A program made the translations under genes and the position numbers. A stretch of DNA of 64,000 nucleotides, from positions 16,368,388 through 16,432,387 of the forward strand of contig CM034406.1 in NCBI GenBank assembly GCA_019925095.2. Direction: 5' to 3'. Below are positions 1 through 12,000 of this stretch, in pieces. Position 1 is the first letter of the stretch. Each line of letters opens with the position of its first letter. The notes under the pieces were generated by a model. The model did not search any database, was not told the origin of the DNA, and worked only from the letters and a program-made list of their open reading frames with translations. The stretch comes from Dendrolimus kikuchii. Its lineage: Eukaryota > Arthropoda > Insecta > Lepidoptera > Lasiocampidae.

Positions 1-1095
1 TGTTCCTTATCAGGTGTTTATTGATCAACAAATAAAAGTGATTACAAAAACTGCCAGTAAGACCTTACGTAAGTCGATAGAATATAAGTAAAATTAAAAA
101 AAAATCCACTTAGATGCTTTTATTTGTAAAATACAAGAACTTATCTAGAAATAAAAACAATAATTACAAACGCATATAAAAAAAGAAAAATTTAGAACTT
201 CATGTAATTGAACTTGTAAATTTTTCTTTATCTGAAATCTGAAAATTTCTTTATTTTATCACAAAACATTCTTTATCTTATCACTGATCTTATTTCTGAT
301 CCCAAAATGCAAAAATGTCAAGTGTCAATGAGTAATGTTAAAGTTATTATTCAGTTATTGTCAGAAGCCTTAAGAACAGACGAGCTTGCATGACAAGAGT
401 TATGAATGTCAAAGAGGCAAGTGAGGTGTGTAAGAATAAGCCTAAATGGCACTCTGTTGTTGTAAATTTACGTTCAGGACTTACTAATCTTAAAACAATA
501 CTTACAATTAAACACGTCACATATGAAAAGAAAAGTAGCCCAAACAAATCCAAATAAAACCATTCATAAAACAAATAATATTAAAATTGTTGCCCCCTTA
601 ATTTTTTTTATCATGTAAATGCTGCTAGCTGCCATAACGATAGAAAACATATATTTGTAGTCATTAATGTATATACAGTACATTATCAAACAGCAGTAAG
701 AGAAAGTAATAGAATCGTAACAAATATAACTGTAATAAAAATTGAAAATAAGACAATAGCGCTAGAGGACTTGGAAATGAACAGCTAACAACATTTGGAA
801 ACGTGTCATAAATGCAACAAAATAAGCAAAATATAGAATATATCCTACTTTTAAACAATCAAGACATTTTTAAAACACAATTCATACACACCAAACTATT
901 TATTATTATAATACACAAAACAACGCCTAAAGACAGCCTTCTTTATACAAGTATTCATCGCGCACAATATACAAAAGCTCTACCACCAATCTTGTCGATA
1001 ACTTATTGCCAGTCACTACGCCTTAAACAAATATTGAACATTTTAAAATAGAGAACGCTTCAAGAAATGTCGGGCACACTTTAGATCATTGGTTC
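1..1095 (+). repeat. Left copy of a segmental direct duplication
   Basis: From the window edge to about 1095 the sequence matches 30785-32070 in the same orientation, with small indels, e.g. tgttccttatc at the start and attcatcgcgcacaatatac near 954. Homology reaches position 1, so it probably continues left of the window. The left copy carries a short RTE fragment at 358-474. No host gene is otherwise recognised here. Confidence 0.75.
358..474 (+). mobile_element. RTE-like LINE fragment
   Basis: It matches part of the 3' coding end of the 46260-49503 element (frame reading [20 protein letters not shown] in other copies) and lacks the (TGTA)n tail. It is inserted in the left duplicate only. 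Confidence 0.75.
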
Positions 1096-1790
1096 TTTAT
1101 CAAAAGCCTTACTGAAGTCCGTATCGATAACATCTGCTTCCTGATGGTTATCAATGCAACTACTAACAGTTTCTACAAACGTTGCCAAATTGGTGCAAGT
1201 AGACCTCGAGACTGCTGTAAATCCGTGTTGATTGTCAGTTATGTATTTTTGGAAATATGCTTAAAGGTAAGGGCATACTAACGAATCTAAGATTTTGCCG
1301 AATGAAGACAATATAGATTTCGGCCGGTAATTAGAAACTTGGTTATTATCTCCTATTTTGGGAATTGCTACAATTTTTGTGCTTTTCCATTTAAAAGGAA
1401 AATACCCATTGAGATTGAGGTGTTATATATAATTCTTAAGGGTGCGATTAAAGCAGAAGCACAATGAGATATGAAGATGGGTAGTATTCCAACAGGACCA
1501 GCACCTTTATTAATGTCTATATTTTTAAGTATTTTGAAAATAACATTGGAAGCTAAAAAAATTGTTGAACCTAAATTAATCACGGGTAGGACCTACTGTA
1601 GTTTCTTCTGGAGAATCGGCAGTATCGCTAATAATATAATTTACATACACTGACTTAAACAATTTGGCAAACATGTTGCATATGTCCACTACTTCGCAAG
1701 TGAACTCCTCTTTATGTGACATAGTTACATACAAATTTATGTGTAAACACAAATATTGATTGATTCCTCCGATTTTCATTCGTGCTCGTC
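1075..1790 (-). mobile_element. Decayed Jockey/CR1-like reverse-transcriptase fragment
   Basis: Minus-strand pieces read NKGAGPVGILPIF, then IPKIGDNN and NYRP-type remnants and DTDFSKAFD, the order of motifs at the start of a LINE RT. Upstream (1590-1790), MFAKLFKSVYV resembles the EN-RT spacer. Several frameshifts and stops make it dead. Confidence 0.7.
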
Positions 1791-1794
1791 GTCT

Positions 1795-2050
1795 CTTATC
1801 CTAATATATAAAGCTGAAGAGTTTGTTTGTTTGTTCGCTTCAACGCGCTAATCTCAAGAACTACTAGTCTGATTTGAAAAATTCAGTGTTAGATAGGCCA
1901 TTTATCGAGGAAGGCTATAGGTTACATATCATCACAATATGACCAACAGGAGCGGAGCACCAATGAAGAATGTTTCAAAATCGGGGTTTTCTTTAACTTA
2001 CTTTTTTTTACTATTCCACGCGGACAAAGTCGCGGGCAGAAGCTAGTGTT
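1795..2050 (+). repeat. Dispersed lepidopteran repeat (SINE/Helitron-like)
   Basis: It runs from aaagctgaagagtttgtttg to cgcggacaaagtcgcgggca. An inverted copy occurs at 57020-57245. The cgcgggcagaagctagt terminus is very common in butterfly and moth genomes. Noncoding. Confidence 0.6.
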
Positions 2051-2054
2051 GTAA

Positions 2055-2220
2055 ATAAAGCAACTTGATACTTGCACCATGTTGGACATAGTACTAAAAA
2101 TTAAGTAGTAAGAACCAAAATTACTCTTGACAAAATATGGTAATTACTATAGTTTAGATACATTTGCGAAAGTGGAGGCACTATTATTTTCTACTCTATT
2201 TGGCCACCTGTACGTCTCAT
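2055..2220 (+). repeat. Dispersed repeat, pair with 50975-51140
   Basis: Shared blocks include aacttgatacttgcac, aaaattactcttg and gcgaaagtgg, ending near the ttggcca motif. Same orientation in both copies; noncoding. Confidence 0.55.
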
Positions 2221-2707
2221 GTGAAGTCTTGCAGAGAACTGAACTGACCATTAATACTCCAACGAGGGGTGACTGACGGTCCAAGCACCTATCGATTGCG
2301 TGTGGAGTTACTAGGTGCGTTCAATTACGTTTTCAATTGTATTGTGCTGCTTCGGTCATCCAAGTGTACGTTCCTTTCTAGTACAATCCATTCACTGAAC
2401 TATTTCACCTCAGTACTATTTGGTCATTAGAACTTCGATCTTTGTCACCAATGGAATCACGGCACGGTTCCTAACAGTCAATCGTTCATGAATGTAGTGA
2501 ACCAAATAAACCAATTATAATTTGGTAATGTGAAACGTTTACAGTAATATAGGAAATCGATTCCTAATAGTACATCTTTCATGACCTAAAGTTAACTACA
2601 CAAGAGACTATTTAGTTTGCAGTTTGAAATCTCTACCATTTATTGCTACATGTGTAGCAGGTAAAACTAAGCATAAGCGGATCTTCTACGTGCTCCTGTC
2701 TTTGCAG
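2221..2707. other. Unassigned sequence
   Basis: No repeat partner inside the window and no convincing reading frame were seen. It ends at the pyrimidine-rich acceptor of the candidate exon at 2708. Confidence 0.3.
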
Positions 2708-2886
2708 CCATGACCCATGATACGGCTGCTGGCGGTTCGTCGTATCCTCCATGGCCGCCATCCACCGCCAGGTGTCCACAATCCCTGAAGGTCATTCTAT
2801 ATCTTTCGGGACCGTCTGGCAATGCTATTGCTTCCTATATGGCTATCCGTAACGACGTTACAACTATGTTAAGGAAATTAAATTAA
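2708..2886 (+). CDS. Candidate orphan last exon (58-codon open frame)
   Basis: A good acceptor (tgctcctgtctttgcag) ends at 2707. It is followed by CC and an in-frame ATG at 2710, and a frame open to TAA at 2884-2886 reading MTHDTAAGGSSYPPWPPSTA and later YMAIRNDVTTMLRKLN. The other two frames stop within a few codons after the acceptor. GC content is clearly above the flanks. No family is recognised. It could be the final exon of a gene starting left of the window, a small gene, or chance. Confidence 0.3.
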
Positions 2887-3320
2887 AAATATAACTTTCT
2901 ACACTTTTGTTAAATCATAAGGTAATATGTTTTTGTTCAAATTGTGCGCATACGTGTAAGCTCGTCAGAGGCATATAAACTCAAAAAGGCTTTATTCGTC
3001 AGAATTTATCATGGCATGGCATGAATATATAGGTATATTTATGAAATTAACATCTTTCGTGATCTTCAATAACTTTACTTTACAATCCAACAACATGTGT
3101 CTCTTGCTTAAAGAACAATTATCTCTCTTGACATTAACATTGATTACGTTATAATTCACTTTAATTAAGGTAATGAATAGTGAGTTTAGTGAGTGAATAA
3201 ACGGCCAACCTCTGTTCCATAGACACGACGCTCCGAGAGAGTGACTTGGACAACATATCATTCTTGACAGTGACATTTTAATGTACCTCTTACAGAATAT
3301 GTTTTAATTAACTTATAATA
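2887..3320. other. Unassigned AT-rich sequence
   Basis: No supported gene, RNA or repeat was seen. The minus-strand frame at 2992-3276 has no recognisable motif and no codon bias. Confidence 0.3.
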
Positions 3321-3324
3321 TTCA

Positions 3325-4110
3325 CAAAATAAAAAGCCGGATTTGACAGTTGCCATTACAACATATTTAGGGATTGAAACCTCTAAATCGTTAACCAAGT
3401 TAACCGATTGGCCCGCGAATTCGATTTAAAGTTATACGACATCATAATCGTTTGATTTGTTTTAAGTTAAATATTTTTTGCGTTACACAAATACCTCACA
3501 AAATCGATATGGAGCTGAAAAGTTTTATCTTACATCGCCTTTCGCGTACCGCATGATTTATCACGCACCACAATTAATCTATTGAAATTTTTATGAATTC
3601 ACCCTTATAATAAATGTTTATTCAATAGTTTTAGTTTTCAATTCATATATTTACTATTATGTAGTATAGTTTTAGCATAAATAGTGTAAGATTTTGGAAT
3701 AAAAATGTATAAAAAAAATCCTGAAACCAATTGAGTTAATGAACTGCAACAACAACCCTTTGATAGCTACACTAAATTAAAGATAAGACGTTTTAGAACG
3801 TAACTGTTTTGGGAGTTCGTCATAAATTATGATGACATAAAAGAATTAATATAAATTCCTTATTTGAAGGAAAATAATAAGACAGCGATATGGCCACCAT
3901 TTGTATCTAATTCTAAGCTGTTTTTGTGTGTCATTTCATTAATTCTATTGTACAATAAAGTATATTCTATTCTATTCTATAATAATTGAAATATGTTGTA
4001 TAAATAAATAAATTATTTGTAGGCTTTCAGTTTTGTTGATTTAATTCAGGGTTACGTTCCATAGACATTCTTAAATGTCAAATCGGGCTTTGTATTTTGT
4101 GATTATTATA
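3325..4110. repeat. Inverted-repeat-flanked segment; ends recur elsewhere
   Basis: The block attcacaaaataaaaagccg at about 3325 is mirrored by cgggctttgtattttgtgat at about 4083. A related copy sits at 29690-29760 after the protease stop. It may be a nonautonomous DNA element about 0.8 kb long, immediately upstream of the protease promoter. The middle shows nothing recognisable. Confidence 0.45.
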
Positions 4111-4299
4111 ATTGTTTTTGTATTGTAACCAGTTTGTTTGTCCACTCACCCTTAAAAAACAAATAAAAAACACGCCATCTCTTTTACACATTTTGTGTTG
4201 TTCTATCTATCTCTTTCACATCCATCGTACACTTGACCTGTAGGCTTTACTCTGTGTAATTTTCTTTCTCATATGTCAAGTACATTGCGCGGGAGTCGC

Positions 4300-4384
4300 C
4301 CGTTGCGACTTTAATTTTAAATATAAAATAAGTAGACAAATTTTTGTAGCATTAGTTGTTTTCTAAGAAAAATTGTTAATTAAA
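4300..4384 (+). promoter_or_regulatory. Putative core promoter and 5'UTR of the GD-like protease
   Basis: A TATAAA box at 4322-4327 lies about 30 bp before a plausible initiator around 4351 (gcattagttg). A short AT-rich 5'UTR then runs to the ATG at 4385. Just upstream at about 4291-4310 is a GC-rich patch (gcgcgggagtcgcccg) in AT-rich surroundings. The spacing is right for a TATA promoter. This is inferred from sequence only. Confidence 0.45.
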
Positions 4385-4387
4385 ATG
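4385..4387 (+). CDS. Protease coding exon 1: start codon only
   Basis: The sequence aaaATG is followed at once by a good donor, GTAAGA (4388). This phase-0 donor fits the phase-0 acceptor at 7045, so the protein would begin [17 protein letters not shown], a textbook signal peptide. Exon 2 has no in-frame ATG before its hydrophobic core, so a start codon must come from upstream. This is the only candidate I found with a promoter, a donor and the right phase. Confidence 0.55.
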
Positions 4388-6038
4388 GTAAGAATTATAT
4401 TCTTCTAAGAATTAAAGTTTATTTTTTAATGTGATCTGTTTATGATTAATATGAATGAGGAAATATACAGTACGTGTCGTGTTTTGTCTTATAATATATC
4501 TTAAGGTGTGCTAAACCTGTTCATTGGCGATTTGGTTTTTTTTTTAATTGGTGAACAGGTTTTGCATATTCTCTAGGAGATCACGTTTTAAGATAGCAAC
4601 CGCATGAAGTAAGTTTAGTTAGGTTCTAACGTCCTAATGGACATTACATATTGCTGAGATTGTTGTTAAATAAAAATATATACTATATATGAATTGAGAA
4701 GGAAAGGGGGCATGTGGAAAGAATGCATGATGAAAGAATGACTAAATAGATATACAATGCAAAAGTGGATGGATGCAGAAGTCGTGGAAGGCCACGACAC
4801 ACCTTCCATGATCAAATTGATCGTGTACTAGCAGAAGGTGATGTCAGGAGCCTTAAGAACAGACGAGCGTGCATGACAAGAGTTATGAATGTCAAAGAAG
4901 CAAGTGAGGTGTGTAAGAATAAGCCTAAATGGCGCTCTGTTGTTTGTGCTTACCCCGCAAGGGAACTGGCGTGAAGTTGTGTATGTATGTATGTATGAAT
5001 TGAGAACTTCCTCCTTTATTTTAAGTCGGCTAAAAACCAAAGTGAACTAACCGTTTAAAAAAATTAAACGAACCCCAATTTGAAAAACAATTCTGACGTT
5101 GTGTATGATATTATACTAAATTCAGAATGTTTGTTCATTGGCATAATAATAAAATCGTAATTGTTGCTTTTGCATACTGAACCTGGCAAAAACTACGCAC
5201 GCCGGTGAGATGGTATCACAGATAGTTCTCTAACTGTTACTAATATAAATATTAACAGCATTCCTTTAAACTACATCCATTACCATTTTATAAATCAAAA
5301 TAAACTTCTTGAATATCTTTCAATTATTCACTGTTTTCGTCTAAAAAATATTATTATCAGTTTTATTTCGGTCCAAATTGGACCTATGTTTAATCATCGG
5401 TCTTGTTGACTCTCTAACTGTGCTGCACAGTGTAAAACTCGTATCTCATTCTCTAGCAGGCTTAATCCTGTACATTTATGTGTTTATGTCTTTTTGCTGT
5501 CGCTTTTCCGTTTTATCGAGTTACAAATCAGAACGTTTCTAAAGAAGTTTCACTTCTAAAATGAAACTTATCCTGGTAAGCTAAACCACTACACGGAAAA
5601 TTCCCTATAAAAGTACTGGATCAGACCAACATAGACTCAGAACTTTCATTCAAATGGACCCAAAAACAACATGTATCTCCTAGTACAGTACATACATACA
5701 TAACTTCACGCCAGTAACCTTGCGGGGTAGGCACGAGTAGTACCTATCTAAATCTCCTAGTACAGTGTCATCCATATGTGAATACAAGACTAGTCAGTTA
5801 ACACTAAGCAACTATGCCAGGTGGTAGGGCATTTGCCCGACTGGATGGCTACCACCCCTGCTCTAAAGTATGTCGCCATAACAACCTTGAGTTGTGTTCC
5901 GCCATTAGTGACCAGGTTCCAGTCTCTCTCAAGAGAGCAGCAGCGCATTTGTAGCACCTTTGGTGTGGCAAATGTCCATAGGCGATCGCAACCGCTTTCC
6001 ATCAAGTGGGCCGTCTGCCTGTCTGCTGATCTCCTGCA

Positions 6039-6071
<33 letters not shown>

Positions 6072-9000
6072 ACCAATGTAGACGGTAGATGCCGTCTTTG
6101 TGTCACGAAATATGAAAGCGTCCAACATATCATATCTAGGTGCGAAAAACTGTAGTTTCCAAAATTTCTCGTAGCCTTTCATCATTTCCATCATTCCATT
6201 CATTACACCACCTTTGGATGACACGGCGCTTTGGTCTAAACCATCGTTTCACAGTGGAAACGCCAACAACATTAACCAAACGTTTCGCCTCCATGTACGG
6301 CTGAGTTATCATGATGAATCACACACGCCCCCACCGCGCTTCCCCGCTGGGGTAAGTCATCAATCGGACTTCTCTTCATTAAAAAAGAAAATTGTACTAA
6401 TAAATGAATTGTCATTTCTCATATTCTGAACGTACGCTTGGAGTTTCCTAAACACAGGGATGAAAACAGTACTCTTCGCCCCTGGGAAACGACTCTCCCA
6501 GTTGTCAAAAAATTTAAAAAACTATGCTAACCGTAGATAATATGCCACCCGACCGCAGGAAATTTCATTATTTCTCCATTTCTGCACGAATAACTATTAC
6601 TACGGACAGATACCATGTAAACAATGACAAATCAACAAACAGACTGTCGCTTTTTATCAAGAGTCCTGACTTTTGGGAGTCTATGCTCTACAGACTCTAT
6701 ATTATGTCGACATCGACTTACAATACAACGTAAACACAAAAGCAAGAAACTCAGTAAGGGAGTATTATTTCTCGCAGGAAATTGTATTCTTTCTCCGTTA
6801 CTGTACGAATATTTCCAATACTAGTAGCGATAGCAACGGTTTGCCCGACTTTGAAATTAGGCAGAGGGGATAGGACAGCAGGGACGGGAGAAAAAGTATA
6901 GGCTAGAGAGATTGGATAAGAGAAGGAGAAAGCGGGCCACCGGAACTCTCACACACTGTGCGAAACACAACTAGCTTAAGGCTTAACATTTTGCGCTGAT
7001 ATTCTGTGAGCGCGTGGTGTCACACAGCTTATATTTTGTTCCAGATACGAGCAATCTCCACGCTGCTTTTGCTAGCATGGGCAGTGCCCTCCCATGAACA
7101 GCACAACTTACCCCCTTCGCCTTGCCCAAACGTCTTCAACTATGAGCCTTTAGGTACCGAGCTAGGCATGTGGTATGGCTCGGTGCACTTATCAACCGAT
7201 AGCGTTCTTCATTCCTTGTGGCTGAATATTGTGCTCGACAACAAAGCTGATAATGTTGGGGTAAGAAATCATACTTACAGGTCCACTGTCCGTAAGCGAT
7301 GGTAATCACTTTCCATCAGGTGGGACGTCAGTCTGTCTGGGGTGCGAAAGTCATTCTTCGCCCCTCTTGCCAACAATTTATACTAATATTAAAAAGAAGT
7401 AAAATTTGTGGGTTTGCTTGTTAGAAGTAATCTCTTGAACCGCTGAACCAATTTTGAAAATGCTTTCATCAGTGGAAAGCTACATTATTCCTGAATGACA
7501 TAGAGTTTATTTCATAGTGATTAATAATATTTTTAATTTTTAATGACGCCCAGTGAAGTGGGTGCGAGAACGCCTGTCAAATATTAACAGCAATAACGTT
7601 CCACGTAAGAATTGCGCATATCCTCGTACAAGGCACTGCGAGTGTTTTCAAGTTATTGGAATTAATTAAAAGTTGCAAAGCCTAACTAAACCTTGTTTTG
7701 CGTACGTGCGTGTGTTACATTTTAGACTGGTTAAAATAGATAAATACGATTAAATATACACACATATTTAATGTTTAATACATATATTGGCAAAGCATTT
7801 CATTCGTTTCACAAAATTAAAGGATATTGCATTCCTACTTCTCTTCAAGTGAAATAATTCTATTAAAAACCAGTAAAACAGAAAAGGCCTTAGCTACATT
7901 GTTTATTTTGTAGAACGTGAAAAACTATCTACATCTGCTATATTAACAATAACATATACTAAGAATCTTATATTCTTAACTTTGGTACTCTTTTCAAGTA
8001 TCTAATAGCTTACACTAGCTTACAGCGATTACTGCTTGATAACATTCAACATAGCTTCATTCTGTTCGACAGCTGAACACCGAATGATCCATATTAGGCG
8101 ATTTCGCCTCCTTTTTTATTGTCGAACCAACAATACCGTGTTCATATTTTAGCTATCTTATAATCTAAAACTCATTATAAAGGTTATCAAAATTCCTAAA
8201 AAGATTTATCAATACCTAACAATATAAATATGACCTAGTTTTTATTAGGGTAAAACACTACTTACCCAATAACTCAAATATAGGTCTTTTAACAAAAACA
8301 AAAGTACCTTCAATTCAAAGAAACAATGTGTCTACGCCAAATACAAGCCTCGTTTTTTTTTCATATAATCTATCATATGCGTGCGTGTGTGTGTATTTTT
8401 TAATGAAACCCAGCAAAGTGGGCACGGGTCAGCTAGTATGAAATGTGAAATTGTTTTTTATTTTAATTCGTTCTAGCTATTTTGAGAAACACGGAGTCCT
8501 TATGAAATCCTCGAGATTTCCCGTCTAATCGTGCCACGGTATTATGTATAGATATGCTACTAGGCCACGCACCCCTTGCACCCTCGGATAAATATGGCCC
8601 TGAACGTTCTCGACATGGAAATAACTAGAAAAGGCTAAAGTATTTTTATTAATTTATTTATTTGGACAACACAACAGATAACAATCAGTAATTTATTTAT
8701 ATAATATAGTTTGTAAATTATTACATCTAGATTGAAATCCAAGCGTGCTGACACATCAATGTTAAAATTATATTTTCGCAAACAAAATTATATGGATAAT
8801 GTCAGTAATGATTCAATAATTGCTTAAATCTAGGACATTAGTTTTAGTGATACATTATAAGGTAGTAGATTAAAAAAAAAGAAAATAGACCATTAAATAA
8901 ATTACTAAACAAGTGAAGAGGTGTGATCTTTCAGCATAGAAATTATCATTTTTTTTAAAGTTAAAGGTTTTGCATTAAATATATCTAATTTATTGTTTTT

Positions 9001-12000
9001 TGTAGAGAGTTCGTTGTAGACACGACACATTCTTATCAACGGATTATAGTATGATGTGTTGTTTTTACAAACTTTCAAGATGAATGTTTTGTTATGTACA
9101 CGTTTATTACGTTTCGTGTTAAGGGTCAAGATACTTAATAAATAAGACGAATCCAATTTACCATGCAGTAATTTATGCAAATAGACGAGGTCATGTTGTG
9201 TGCGACGAACATGTAAAGGAGTGACTTTAAATTTTGCGAGTCGTTCAGTGTAGCTTGTTAGACTGCGCCCAAGACCACTTTTATAACTTAAAATCCTAAG
9301 ACATTTTCTTTGAAGGTTTTCGAGAGTTTTAGAATGTACAGAATAACAAGGTGACCAGATAACACAAGCATATTCCATAATACTTCGAACCAAACTATAG
9401 TAAAGTGTTAGATAGCTCTGAGGTTTCTTAAATTCTTTTGTACATCTAGTTATAAACCCAAGCAATTGAAGGCCTTTGTTTGCTATATACAAGTAATGAT
9501 CTCGAAAAGTCAATTTTTGGTCAAAAAGTACACCCAAATCCTTAGCTACATATTTTCTTTCAAGTGTGTTCCCATTAAATTTATAGTTGTATGTCTTTGG
9601 ATAACGTTTATTTGTGAAAGTAATTACGAAGCATTTTTCTATATTAAGATACATTTGATTACATCGACACCACTCGTTTATAACATGTAGGTCACGTTGG
9701 AGTTCTAAGCAATCAGAAGTATTGTTGATGACCCGATACAGTTTTAAATCATCCGCGTAAAGAAGACTAGGGCTAGACAAGTTGTTTATTAAATCATTTA
9801 TAAAAACAATAAAGAATAGCGGCCCCAGATGCGATCCTTGTGGCACACCAGTTTTTACAATGACTGGCAAGGAGCTTAGACCCTTTAACGCAACCAACTG
9901 GCTTCTATTCCATAAATAAGATTGTACCCATCTTAACAGATTACCGTGGATACCGAAATAAGCCAATTTTTTGAAAAGTATGACATGATTGACTTTATCA
10001 AACGCTTTCTTGAAATCAGTGTAAATGGCGTCAGCTTGTCCACCTTTAGCAAAAACTTCACAAAGATAATTTTTGTATTCTAATAAATTAGTAACTGTTG
10101 ATCTATTTTTTACGAAGCCATGTTGTCTATTTGAGATGAATGTTTTGACCTGGTTATATATATAATCATAAACTACGGATTCGAAAATTTTGGAGACACA
10201 TGATAAAATACTAATGGGTCGGTAATTTTCACAATTTGATTTATTGCCAGATTTGTGTATAGGGACTATATTGGCAATTTTCCACATCGATGGGAAGACT
10301 CCGAGCTCAAGTGATTTATTAAATAACATCGTTAAAGGACGGCAAATTTCGTCAGCACACCTAAGATAAAATAGTGACGGTATTTTATCAGGCCCAGGAC
10401 CTTTACAACAAACTAGTTTCTTCAATTTAGTTAGTACCGAGATTTCAATAAGTTTGATATTAGAAAGACCATAGTTGCAATAAATTGGATCTGCCGAGGT
10501 GTCACTGGTGTCATTAATAAATACTGGTTCTTCAAAGACAGAGCTAAAGTGTTTTGAAAATAGTTCACATATTTCCTGAATGTCAGAAGATGATTCTCTG
10601 GCAAGGGTCATGGTTTGTGGCATACTAACACTTGATTTTTTATTGTGTATAAAGTTCCAGAAAGCTTTTATATTTGTACTTAAAGAAGACTCGGTTGAAG
10701 AGATATATGCAGAATAGGCATTTTTTGTGAGTAGTTTGCATCTGGTACGTAAAAAAGTAAATGTATCATAGTCTCGGGGATTGCTGTATTTTTTGAAACG
10801 ATTATGGTATTTATTCTTTTCTTTCAAGCATTTTTCAATGCTGGGGTGTACCATGAAGGATATTTTTTATCAGTGTTGCTTATATAAGGTGTGTATTTTG
10901 CAATAAGGTCGTTTATAATGTTATAAAAAGAAGTCACACAAATATTAATGTCTGATACATTGAATAAATTGGTCCAATCAGTATTTTTAAGATCTATTTT
11001 TAATTTAGAGTAATCGCATTTACGGAAGTTGTAACGTTTTGCTTTATTCGGTTTTATGTTCTTAATGGCAACTAGTTTTTCAATTTTAATCTTAAATGCC
11101 GGATGATGTGAATCAACCCGGGAAATAGGATCTGCGGCAAACACACGAATATATTCTGAGGTACATAGCACAAGGTCTAGGATCCGGTTATTAGCATTTA
11201 GTAAACAGTTAAATTGGTAAAGATTACAGAGATTTATGCTTTCTATTAAAAAGTTCGCTTTAATGTCACATGATATGTTAGGTGTCATGTAATGGTGTTA
11301 GGTGTAGAAGACCAAGCTATATTAGGTGTATTAAAATCTCCCACTATCAAAAATGTGTCGTTAGCTTCACACTGTGAGATTATTCTGTGTAGGTTTTCAT
11401 AAAATTGGCTTATGTAGGCACGTGATAAATCTGGTGGCAAGTAACAAACACACATATGAAATTTACTATGAGCGGCGTTAGACGGTAATACAGTTATCCA
11501 TAAATCTTCAACTGCAGATTCCCAACTCGATTGTCGTATTACATTGAAAGTATTGCTGATAGCAATCAACACACCACCTCCATCTCGTTTAGCAATTTTA
11601 GTTGTATGACGGTCTCTACGAAAAACATTATAATGGACATCAAATAACTCTAAGTCATAAATGCCAGAGTTCAAATTTGTTTCAGTAAGACAAATAGCAT
11701 CATAATTACAAGTTAAGGAGTTTAAGTAAATTTCTGTTAACTTTGTTCTAATTCTATTTACATTTTGATAATAAATTTCCATAAAAATTAAGAATAATGA
11801 TGTCAGATTACAAACACAATAGTTATAAAAAAATAAAAATAATAATAAATGAGAGAAGTAATTAAAAATATGCTACATTATTAGTTTAATTTTTCGAGGG
11901 TACTTAATGATTTTACATGAATAGCTGGTGAACTGTCATCCTTTCGCATGTAAACGCGACCTAATTTTACCCATACATATCTGTATCCCAAGTCCTTGGC

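Noticed and set aside
5790..6224. 144-codon minus-strand frame
   Set aside because: It runs through the LINE poly(A) tract (a phenylalanine run) and is repeat-derived.
7006..7044. Upstream extension of protease exon 2 from position 7006
   Set aside because: It starts at GTG, lies in repeat-derived DNA and precedes a good splice acceptor.
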